Assembly: GCF_000337535.1 (NCBI RefSeq)
Contig: NZ_AOIP01000053.1
Coordinates: forward strand, 18,506-82,505
Length of the DNA: 64,000 bases
Direction: 5' to 3'
Origin: Natrialba aegyptia DSM 13077
GTDB taxonomy: Archaea; Halobacteriota; Halobacteria; Halobacteriales; Natrialbaceae
Each line of letters opens with the position of its first letter. Position 1 is the first letter of the stretch. The notes under the pieces were generated by a model. It saw only the letters and a program-made list of their open reading frames with translations. It was not told the DNA's origin and did not search any database. This document shows, piece by piece, positions 9,322 through 17,203 of the stretch. The position numbers and the translations under genes are program-made.

Positions 9322-10361
9322 ACAAGGAAACAGACACGACCGCGGATGTTCGCAACGTAGTGATCGTCGGTTCCGGCGTCGCCGGCCTCTCCGCGGCCGT
9401 CTACGCCGCGCGGGCCGACCTCGAGCCGCTGGTGTTCGAGGGTCCCGAACCGGGCGGCCAACTGACGCTGACGACCGACGTCGAGAACTACCTCGGCTTC
9501 CCTGAGGGCGTCGGTGGGATGGAGCTGATCCAAAACGGGAAGGACCAGGCCGAGCGCTTCAGCGCTAAGTTCACTCACGGCACTGTCGAAAACGCGACGC
9601 TCGCGGAGCGGCCGTTCGAACTCGAACTCTCGAACGGCGACACGTTGCAAACGCGTGCGCTGATCGTCGCGAGCGGCGCGAGCGCTCGCTGGGTCGGCGC
9701 CGAGAACGAAGACGAACTGATGGGCTACGGGCTCTCCACGTGTGCGACCTGCGACGGCGCGTTCCACCGCGGTGACGACGTCCTCGTGATCGGCGGCGGC
9801 GATTCGGCGATGGAAGAGGCGCTCTTCCTCGCGAAGTTCGCCGATAATGTGACGATCGTTCACCGTCGCGAGGAACTGCGCGCCTCCGAGATCATGGCCG
9901 ACCGCGCCCGCGACAACGAGACCATCGAGTTCCGCTGGAATACGGAACTCGAGGCGATACACGGCTCGCAGGAGGAGGGCGTCACCAGCGCGACGCTCGT
10001 CTCGCATCCCGACGGCTATCCCGCGGAGAAGGCCGCGACCGGCGTCGACGTCGACCGAGAGACCGTCGATGTCGGCGGCGTGTTCTACGCCATCGGCCAC
10101 ACACCGAACACCGAATTCCTCGAGGGGACCGCCGTCGACCGCGACGAGAGCGGCTATCTCCGCACCCGTACGGACGACGCCGGCCGCGCGACGACCGAGA
10201 CGGCGGTCGAGGGCGTCTTCGCCGCCGGCGACGTCGCTGATCCGCACTATCAACAGGCGGTCACCGCTGCCGGAACCGGCAGCATGGCAGCACTCGATGC
10301 CGAAGCGCACCTCGAGACGCTCGAGCGAACGGAAGAGGCCGCATTTGAGATTCCTCTGTAG
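9318..10361 (+). CDS. trxB: Thioredoxin reductase
   Basis: About 347 residues, with the FAD-binding GSGVAGLSAAVYAAR, the redox-active CATC disulfide inside an NAD(P)-binding domain (GGGDSAMEEALF), and the C-terminal FAD motif VFAAGDVAD. This is the short two-domain thioredoxin-reductase type. The start overlaps the thioredoxin stop by four bases (ATGA), so the two are translated together. Whether NADPH or another donor is used cannot be told: the adenosine-phosphate site HRREELRAS has the basic residues usual for NADPH. Confidence 0.93.
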   Translation: MNKETDTTADVRNVVIVGSGVAGLSAAVYAARADLEPLVFEGPEPGGQLTLTTDVENYLGFPEGVGGMELIQNGKDQAERFSAKFTHGTVENATLAERPFELELSNGDTLQTRALIVASGASARWVGAENEDELMGYGLSTCATCDGAFHRGDDVLVIGGGDSAMEEALFLAKFADNVTIVHRREELRASEIMADRARDNETIEFRWNTELEAIHGSQEEGVTSATLVSHPDGYPAEKAATGVDVDRETVDVGGVFYAIGHTPNTEFLEGTAVDRDESGYLRTRTDDAGRATTETAVEGVFAAGDVADPHYQQAVTAAGTGSMAALDAEAHLETLERTEEAAFEIPL

Positions 10362-10522
10362 CTGGAAACATGCATTCTACGAATTATTAGATTAGGAACG
10401 GCTGCTCAGTAAGTCTATAGAATTCAAGAACGAGAGCTCACTCGCTGGCTTTGTCACTGTATCCACAATATCACGCCGATTTCGAACCACCATTTTATGT
10501 GTCGATATCGGACGAAGAGACG

Positions 10523-11542
10523 ATGGCTACTGATTCAACTGTTCACGATTACGAAGTTCTCGTCGTCGGAGGCGGTCCGGCTGGAATGACCGCAGCGCTG
10601 TATACGACGCGACTCGGTCATCGAACGGCCGTCGTCGATCGAGGTGGTGGACGCGCAGCGATGATGCAAGAAGTCCACAATTTACTGGGTGTCACGGAGG
10701 AGACATCCGGGAACGAATTTCTCTCGGTCGGGAGAGACCAACTTCGAGAGTACGGGTGCGATATCCACAATGATCTACTCGTCTCCTGCGACAGTACTGA
10801 GGATGGTTCGATCCGTCTCTGCGGGAATAATGCTGACTATCGCGCAGAGTACGTTGTTCTCGCGACGGGATTCAACGATGTCCGCCCAGAACCGCCACTA
10901 CCGCGGACCGGTCGTGGACTCCACTACTGCTTGCACTGTGATGCCTACATGTTCGTCGATGAACCCGTCTACGTCATGGGATACGGGGAGAGCGCTGCAC
11001 ACGTAGCTGCGATCATGCTGAACTTCACCGACGATGTTGATCTACTCACTCGCAATGATAGCCCTGAATGGAGCGACGAGACGGCAACGATGCTCTCGAA
11101 CCATCCGATCGATATCATTCACGAGGACATCGCTGGCGTTCAAAACGACAAAGATGGCTGGTTAGCAGCCCTTGAGTTCGAAGATGGCATGGTTCGCGAG
11201 TATAAGGGTGGCTTCGCCATGTATGGTGCCGAATACAACAACGGTCTGGCCCGCAACCTCGGCTGTGGTATCAATGATGATGGGACGGTCGTCGTCGATG
11301 ATCACGGGCAGACAACAGTCGATCGCGTCTATGCAGTGGGAGACTTGACACCTGGGCACAATCAACTCCCGATTGCATTGGGCGAAGGAGCAAAGGCTGG
11401 TATTTCATTGCATTTTGAGTTACGTGAATTTCCCCGTGATCTCGACGTCATCGAGAAACAGGGTCCAGTCCGTTCCGATGAAGTTCCTGGGATTCCCGAC
11501 GAACTTCTCGAGCAAGAAGTCGACTTCCACACATATGACTGA
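10523..11542 (+). CDS. Thioredoxin reductase-like FAD/NAD(P) oxidoreductase
   Basis: About 339 residues with a GGGPAGMTAALY FAD motif, a CLHC redox pair in the TrxR position, and YAVGDLTPGHNQLPIALGEG at the C-terminal FAD site. The second nucleotide motif is degenerate (GYGESAAHVAA), resembling archaeal TrxR-like proteins and ferredoxin- or F420-linked relatives that do not use NADPH in the usual way. A TATA-like TTTTAT about 27 nt before ATG 10523 supports this start over an upstream ATG at 10451. Codon use is less GC-rich than in the trxB before it. Redox partner unknown. Confidence 0.8.
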   Translation: MATDSTVHDYEVLVVGGGPAGMTAALYTTRLGHRTAVVDRGGGRAAMMQEVHNLLGVTEETSGNEFLSVGRDQLREYGCDIHNDLLVSCDSTEDGSIRLCGNNADYRAEYVVLATGFNDVRPEPPLPRTGRGLHYCLHCDAYMFVDEPVYVMGYGESAAHVAAIMLNFTDDVDLLTRNDSPEWSDETATMLSNHPIDIIHEDIAGVQNDKDGWLAALEFEDGMVREYKGGFAMYGAEYNNGLARNLGCGINDDGTVVVDDHGQTTVDRVYAVGDLTPGHNQLPIALGEGAKAGISLHFELREFPRDLDVIEKQGPVRSDEVPGIPDELLEQEVDFHTYD

Positions 11543-11610
11543 ATGACTGTAGAATTGTTCTATAAGCACTATTGTCGGATTGGGATATATTAAATATACT
11601 TACATATTTG

Positions 11611-12100
11611 GTGGCTGGGCACGACGCCATGCTATTCCACCGTGAGAACGGCAGCAAGCACTACTACCGCCGGACAAACTATCGCGCTCAAACACTGAAA
11701 GCGACCACTCTCGTTGACACGGCGATGCAAGCTATCCTCGACGTTCACTGTACGACCGGGAAACCGCATGATACACAGTTCGGCTGGCGGGTCGCCTGCC
11801 GCAACACAGGCGATCTGCACAGCCTCGCCAAAGGCTACGACTGGATGCAATTACGCGAAAACTCAGAGACGAGGGCATAAGACCACTGATCAAGCATTGA
11901 ATCTTCCGGCCCATCGACCCGCGCGTTGTGCGCGTGGTCGATGGGCCTCGTTACCGCCAGCGATCGATGTGTGAGGCCCCTTCTCGGCGATCAAGCGCAC
12001 GCACGGCGTCGCTGTGCGTGCGCAAACCTGGTATCAAGAATTTCGAGAACTCGTCATGAAATGTGTCGTCAACAACATCAAGCGAGCGGTGACACAGTGA
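11611..12100 (+). pseudogene. Decayed IS5-type transposase
   Basis: An open stretch to 11880 reads AMLFHR, HYYRRTNYRAQTLK, LVDT, ILDVHC and HDTQFGWRVA, all hallmarks of haloarchaeal IS5-family DDE transposases. The match continues in shifting frames through the C-terminus to a family-like NNIKRAVTQ stop at 12098-12100. The N-terminal third is missing and at least two frameshifts or stops break the rest. It lies directly before an intact IS4-type transposase, so this is a hot spot of insertion. Confidence 0.75.
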
Positions 12101-12240
12101 AATCAAGCATTGCATGGCGATTCACCAGAACCCGTCGTTCCATTTCCAGAATACGTCTTGAGTCAACAAATTCATGAGGAACGGGACACGACAGGTAGGA
12201 TCCTCAACTACTTCTACCACCCCGATACAATCGTGAATCG

Positions 12241-13851
12241 ATGGCTGACTCGCTGGATCAGCTCTCGGACCATGCCTGCCGAATGACTGATACCTGTACG
12301 GGAATCGAAATTACTGAACAGCTTCAAGCAGGCAACTCGCTGCAATCGAGCATCGCTGAGAGTACGATTCGAACCGAATATCTCGATGACAGTTATCCAG
12401 AGTGGCACCCTGCCCCGGACTCGTTTCTCGGGATGGTTCGACTCCTCATCTACCGGGAAATCACGGGTGAGAGCTATCGAGCGCTGGCTCGGTATCAAGA
12501 ACTTGCCGAACTATTCGGGCTGGATCACATCCCTGATGAATCTGTGCTGTCTCGAACATGGCGCAATCGCTTCAACGACGGTGTCCGAGAGTTCGTTCGG
12601 AGTGCTTCCCACTTCGTCGTCAAAGAGGTCCACGACCGGGAGTTCTCAGCTCCTGCTGTCCGGCCGAAAAGTGAGGTTGTCGACGAGAAAAATCGTTCTC
12701 CCAAGGACGATGGGGCAGCTGGTCGAGGATTCACTGACAAACAAATCCACCGAACCACGCGCCTCGCACGAGACCACGGCTTCAACGAGTTCGACTCGGG
12801 TCGCGCCGCGAATGCTACGTATGGGGACACGCAGTTCTTCGAGTTGCAAACGTTCATGGGGATGGTCGGCTGTGGGACATCACAGGGCGCAGCACGCTTC
12901 CAATATCGGCGTGGGACCGACTACGGTCCACACGGGGATACTCACCTCCGAGCAATCAAGCAATTTGATTTGGAGACACTCATCGACGGATTCGATGAGG
13001 CGACTGACCGGCTGGTTTCGGTCATCGCATCTGAAGCGTCGTTTCGCCGGCCGGTAGCAGCCGCGATCGACATCACGACCATTCCATACTACGGCGACGT
13101 TGAGGGGATGTCGATGGTTAGCGGGACGAAAGAGCAGGAGCGTCGGGCGTTCAAATTCGCGACTTTGTCGATCGTTGGGCAGAACATCCCGCTGGTACTC
13201 GGTGTAGAACCGATTCGAGAGAGTTCGGAATGGGACAGAAATCCACCGAACAAGATTCACCGTGTCGTCCGACGCCTGGTGAAGCGAGCACAGGAACACG
13301 TCCCCATCGAGACGGTACTCTGTGACCGCGAGTTCGATTCCCAGCAGGTCTTACAGACGTGTTCGAATCTCGGAGTGAACTACCTGATCCCGAAACGGAT
13401 CAACAGCACGGAGCGGGAGGTCATTGAGACGATGGACGACGACGAACAGGAAGTCGCCGTGGAATCGGCCTCCGTCAGCGTCGAAACAGGAAGCCACTCG
13501 ATGCGGTTCGTGTATGTACCGTCGACGAAAGGCGATGGAACAGCTGTCTTCGCGACGAATCTTAAGGTTGAACCGGACGAGGCAGAGACGTTCTGTCGAC
13601 GGTACAGCCGCCGCTGGCAGATCGAGAACGAATACAAGAGTATCAAGCATGACTTCCTCGCGAAGACCTCGTCGAAGGACTATCGGGTACGGCTGTTCTA
13701 CTTCGTGTTTGCCGTGCTGCTGTACAATATCTGGCGGCTCACCGACTTCCTGCTGAAAGCCGGTGTTGACGGAGAGATGGACTACGCACCGATCTTGACC
13801 GCCGGCGAGTGTGTAGAGCTAATCGTCTCGGCGTTGATTCCGCCTGACTAA
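12241..13851 (+). CDS. IS4-family DDE transposase (haloarchaeal ISH8-like)
   Basis: A 536-residue transposase. The first catalytic Asp is in AAIDITTIPYYG, the second in VLCDREFDS, and the C-terminal block reads YSRRWQIENEYKSIK, an exact Y-x2-R-x3-E-x6-K signature of IS4-family enzymes with the catalytic Glu. The frame is intact, so the element may be mobile. Terminal inverted repeats could not be located with confidence. The flanks hold an older IS5 remnant on one side and about 530 nt of non-coding DNA on the other. Confidence 0.9.
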   Translation: MADSLDQLSDHACRMTDTCTGIEITEQLQAGNSLQSSIAESTIRTEYLDDSYPEWHPAPDSFLGMVRLLIYREITGESYRALARYQELAELFGLDHIPDESVLSRTWRNRFNDGVREFVRSASHFVVKEVHDREFSAPAVRPKSEVVDEKNRSPKDDGAAGRGFTDKQIHRTTRLARDHGFNEFDSGRAANATYGDTQFFELQTFMGMVGCGTSQGAARFQYRRGTDYGPHGDTHLRAIKQFDLETLIDGFDEATDRLVSVIASEASFRRPVAAAIDITTIPYYGDVEGMSMVSGTKEQERRAFKFATLSIVGQNIPLVLGVEPIRESSEWDRNPPNKIHRVVRRLVKRAQEHVPIETVLCDREFDSQQVLQTCSNLGVNYLIPKRINSTEREVIETMDDDEQEVAVESASVSVETGSHSMRFVYVPSTKGDGTAVFATNLKVEPDEAETFCRRYSRRWQIENEYKSIKHDFLAKTSSKDYRVRLFYFVFAVLLYNIWRLTDFLLKAGVDGEMDYAPILTAGECVELIVSALIPPD

Positions 13852-14382
13852 TCGGCTGCATTCTCACCGAGGTAGCTGTATGGGAGTGGAAACGCTATTC
13901 AGCAACTCCAAAATTCGAGCTTCATCTTGCCAATTCGCCCATATGCATTCAAGACTGTCTCATATTGGCGAATAATCTCGATGATTGGGGAAAATTCAAT
14001 CTAAAGCTGACCTATCCTCCGAAACTCTGCAGAATGAGGAACGAGATTTTGTATAGCGATATATGATATATATTCTCCTGTAGTGCGGAATTCCGGCGCT
14101 AAGAGACTTCAGTTCCACGAATTCTCCCGATGGGCCGAATACAGAATTTGGTCCTGATTATGCCCGTAATCACGACCACTTTGAAGTACCCCGACGCCGT
14201 CTGTGAAGCACGAATGCTGCAACCGCCTCACGACGCCGCTTCCCCGGGGTAGAGCCGTCGAGACCAGGGTTCGAGTTTGCTCTGGCTCTCCTCAGCCAAG
14301 GTAGAAGCGATGGCGAAGGATGCAATTCGATATAGAACTAATGACCTCAACCTATATTAAGGCAAAGCCCGAACTGTGTTGT
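13852..14382. other. Intergenic stretch after the transposase, no gene seen
   Basis: About 530 nt with no credible reading frame. It has AT-rich stretches (for example GATATATGATATATATTC near 14061), a short GATTA/TAATC inverted repeat near 14156-14175, and a TATA-like CCTATATTAA at 14351 that fits the next gene. It probably contains one end of the insertion sequence plus old flanking DNA. Confidence 0.5.
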
Positions 14383-14922
14383 ATGACCGAAGACGAATCG
14401 AACTCCGAGGGCCTGATGGAACGCCAGACCACGGGTGAAGACCGCGTGCGGATGACCGCCCGGCAGCTGTCGGAGCCGCGGACGGCAAACTGGATCGCCT
14501 CCGAAGCGGGCTGGTCACACGAACCAACTATGCGCGTCCTCGAGCGACTCGTCGACGACGGCATCCTCCACCGTGACGAAAGCGGTACTCACACGACGTA
14601 TTACCCTGATTACCGCCGCCAAGCGATGCAGGAGGCGATGCGCCTCCGAGATAGCGGACACACTGTCGAGGAGCTTACGGACCGGCTCGCCAATATGAAG
14701 ACGCAGATTCGCGACTGGGAGGACGAATTCGGCGTTGAATCACCGAATCAGCTTCGTGGGACGCTCGCTGACGAGTCCCTTGCCGGTGACGAGGAAGACC
14801 GTCGCCGTGAGATTGCCCGCGAGTGGGAGCACCTTCAACGGCGTATCCAGATCGTTGGCTTCGCCATCCGCGAATGGGACTTCCTCGCTCCGACAACAGA
14901 GCCTGCCGAGGCCAGCAGCTAA
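14383..14922 (+). CDS. Haloarchaeal winged-helix protein (DUF7342-like)
   Basis: About 179 residues. Residues 15-80 look like a winged helix (ARQLSEPRTANWIASEAGW, then RVLERLVDDGIL and a wing with THTTYYPDYRR), followed by an alpha-helical charged domain (RDWEDEFGVESPNQLRG) like the haloarchaeal DUF7342 group. The TATA-like CCTATATTAA at 14351-14360 lies about 27 nt before ATG 14383, which fixes this start rather than ATG 14320. It is the first of three tightly packed genes with the small protein and the recombinase that follow. It may be a repressor or an antitoxin-like partner of the next gene; this is inference. Confidence 0.65.
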   Translation: MTEDESNSEGLMERQTTGEDRVRMTARQLSEPRTANWIASEAGWSHEPTMRVLERLVDDGILHRDESGTHTTYYPDYRRQAMQEAMRLRDSGHTVEELTDRLANMKTQIRDWEDEFGVESPNQLRGTLADESLAGDEEDRRREIAREWEHLQRRIQIVGFAIREWDFLAPTTEPAEASS

Positions 14923-14925
14923 CGG

Positions 14926-15384
14926 ATGTCGGTCCCGCATCCAGGTGGTGGCCCGAACGCGAACCTATACGCCCAGCTGAAGCGAGATGTCCTCGACCGT
15001 GTGCCACAGATTTCGGCGGTCGAGTTCGTACCTGACGATATCGAGGCCAAGGAGCTGCGGGCGGTTTTTGATCCAGCCCGCTTTGATCCCCCAACGGGCC
15101 CTGATTCGCCGGAACTGACCGTCAAGTGGTATCGACAGGACCCACACGATTGGTTCCGTATCAACTACACAGACCCGAACACGAGCTTTCACGCCGGCTG
15201 GCACCAGGACGAAGACCATCCCGATCTCGGACAGACGCATTTCCAGTACTCAGCTGCCGATACGGAGGACCGCTGGGGGATCACATTTGAACACGAGACT
15301 CCTTCCCTGATCCTCTGGGAAATCGTCGAAGCCCTCCTCGAGGATGTTCGTCCGACTTACCAGTACGCGAACGAGGAACCATGA
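14926..15384 (+). CDS. Small protein, possible TumE/DUF6516-like toxin partner
   Basis: A 152-residue protein not firmly recognised. Its core reads LTVKWYRQDPHDWFRINYTD, then FHAGWHQDEDHPDLGQTHFQY with clustered His, Asp and Trp, and ends in a helical LLWEIVEALLED tail. The middle recalls TumE-like (DUF6516) toxins, which sit beside small HTH antitoxin genes. The upstream winged-helix gene ends 3 nt before this ATG and the downstream recombinase overlaps its stop, so the three are one operon. A toxin role is a suggestion from layout, not shown. Confidence 0.55.
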   Translation: MSVPHPGGGPNANLYAQLKRDVLDRVPQISAVEFVPDDIEAKELRAVFDPARFDPPTGPDSPELTVKWYRQDPHDWFRINYTDPNTSFHAGWHQDEDHPDLGQTHFQYSAADTEDRWGITFEHETPSLILWEIVEALLEDVRPTYQYANEEP

Positions 15385-16622
15385 CTCCCGATAAGACATC
15401 CCGAGAGCGCGCTGAGCAGTCACTTGCGAACTCTTTCGAGCGCTACCTCCAGGACAAGGGGAAAGGCCGCGGTGGGGACGGTGGGAACTATCGACGAAAC
15501 GCTGCACGCGAGCTCGAGCGGTTCGCCGAGTGGGCCGCCGGCGACCGCGGCGCCGACGACTGGACCGGGATCGTCCCCGACGATGTCGACCGGGAGCCGA
15601 CCTTCGAAGACCTCGACGAGCGAGTGTTCCGCGAGTACGCGCGGCATCTCGGGGGAGATCGGGGACTCAAGCAGAACACCGTACAAACCTATTACCGCTA
15701 TATCTCTGCGTGGTGCGGGTGGTGCGTCAACGAAGGGTATCTCGAAGCGCATTTCGCGCAGCGGGCGAGTGCGATGGCGCCGCTGCCGGAGGACGACGGC
15801 CGCAAGCCCGGCGACCAGCAGGCCTGGACGTCCGAACAGCGCCACGCCCTCACCCGCCACGTCGACGAACGGGCCCGCGACGCCGTCGAGGCGTACACGA
15901 CACTCCCGGAGGATACTGGCCCCATCGACAAGCAACGAGCGCGCTACGCGGCGCTGAAGGCGGCTCGTGACCGGGCGCTCGTGTTCGTCCTCGCGTACAC
16001 AGCTGTCCGCGTCGGCGAACTCCTCCGGGACCCGAACGACCCGCGCCGACGCGGCGTTCGCTGGGAGGATCTCTCGCTCGACGACGGCAGTATGGACGTC
16101 TACCGGAAGAAACAGCAGTGGGACGCCGCGAGTCTCCCCGACCCGGTGATCTCGCCGCTGCGGAGTTACCGCCAGCTGATGGACCCGCCGACGGAGCGCT
16201 GGCCGGTGTTTCCGACGTTCGACCAACGGACGCTCGCAGGACTTATTCAGGAAGAGCTAGCCGAACGAGGGGAACGCCCGGAGGCGATTACTGAGTACCG
16301 TGACGAATACGCTCGCGACCTGCTGCTGGCACTCGATGAGGACATTCGGCCGCCGTCGATCACGACGGACGGCGCACGGTCGATTCTCCAACGGCTCTCG
16401 GAGGCCGCGGAGATCGACATCGACCATCCGAAACACGATTATCTTGCTCCGCACGGTGGACGACGTGGCATGGGTGAGGTGCTTGTCCGCGCGTTCGGGT
16501 ACACGGTCGCAGCCCGGTATCTCGATAACTCGGAGGAGATGGTTCGGGAGCGATATTCGCACATCGAGGCCGGAGAACTCGGCGACGTCGCAACAGAGGC
16601 GCTCTCAGAGATTGATGGGTAA
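15381..16622 (+). CDS. Tyrosine recombinase / phage-type integrase
   Basis: A 413-residue site-specific recombinase. The N-terminal SAM-like DNA-binding domain (residues 15-125) is followed by a catalytic domain with Arg in AVRVGELL, the H-x2-R box as PHGGRRGMG, and the nucleophilic Tyr in VRERYSHIE near the end. All catalytic residues are present. The start ATG overlaps the previous stop. No tRNA or repeated attachment core was found nearby, so whether it marks an integrated element or acts in local rearrangement is open. Confidence 0.88.
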   Translation: MTPDKTSRERAEQSLANSFERYLQDKGKGRGGDGGNYRRNAARELERFAEWAAGDRGADDWTGIVPDDVDREPTFEDLDERVFREYARHLGGDRGLKQNTVQTYYRYISAWCGWCVNEGYLEAHFAQRASAMAPLPEDDGRKPGDQQAWTSEQRHALTRHVDERARDAVEAYTTLPEDTGPIDKQRARYAALKAARDRALVFVLAYTAVRVGELLRDPNDPRRRGVRWEDLSLDDGSMDVYRKKQQWDAASLPDPVISPLRSYRQLMDPPTERWPVFPTFDQRTLAGLIQEELAERGERPEAITEYRDEYARDLLLALDEDIRPPSITTDGARSILQRLSEAAEIDIDHPKHDYLAPHGGRRGMGEVLVRAFGYTVAARYLDNSEEMVRERYSHIEAGELGDVATEALSEIDG

Positions 16623-16690
16623 TTAACGGTACTCCCAGGCACCGAGTTTTCGGCACTACACTCTTGTCAGTACCTCTCGAACTATTTCGT

Positions 16691-17119
16691 ATGCCTGACA
16701 ACGTTCTCGTCCCCTTGGACGGCTCCCCGCTTGCCGAGCGTGCACTCATGTACGCACTCGAGACCTTTCCGAACGCCACGATCACCACAATTTACGTCAT
16801 CAACCCGATCGACTCGGTAATCGATGTAGAGGCCGGTGGCTTGCCAGTCGCAGAGGACTGGTACGATGCCGCCCAGGACCGGGCGACCGAGATTCACACG
16901 ACCGCGACGGATCTTGCGGCAGAACACGATATTGTGCTCGATACTGTCACTGAAGTCGGGAAACCAGCGCGTGAGATTCTCGACTACGTTGCCGACAACG
17001 GCATCGATCAGATCGTTATGGGTAGCCACGGTCGGTCAGGCCTAGACCGGACGTTCCTCGGAAGTGTCGCCGAGACAGTCACCCGCCGAGCACAGATCCC
17101 GGTAACAATCATTGGATGA
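16691..17119 (+). CDS. Universal stress protein (UspA family)
   Basis: A 142-residue alpha/beta protein beginning NVLVPLDGSPLAERAL and ending GSHGRSGLDRTFLGSVAE, the G-x2-G-x9-G-S ATP-binding pattern of UspA proteins. It is a cytoplasmic nucleotide-binding stress protein whose molecular target is generally unknown. ATG 16691 is chosen because the family starts at MPxNVLVP; an upstream in-frame start at 16664 adds unrelated residues. It precedes a metal ATPase in the same direction but with its own upstream region. Confidence 0.9.
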   Translation: MPDNVLVPLDGSPLAERALMYALETFPNATITTIYVINPIDSVIDVEAGGLPVAEDWYDAAQDRATEIHTTATDLAAEHDIVLDTVTEVGKPAREILDYVADNGIDQIVMGSHGRSGLDRTFLGSVAETVTRRAQIPVTIIG

Positions 17120-17203
17120 GATTCTCGACCCGGATACCGAAATCGGGATCGGACGAAGACTCGCGGCCACACCTAAAACGTGAAATCAAACCAAATCATA
17201 GGT

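Noticed and set aside
12100..13990. Terminal inverted repeats of the IS4-type element
   Set aside because: Only a 7-bp match (GTCTTGA) on both sides was seen, too weak to set element ends.
14251..14300. A stretch resembling a tRNA T-arm (AGGGTTCGAG) near the integrase genes, possible attachment site
   Set aside because: Stem pairing does not close and no acceptor or anticodon arm is present.
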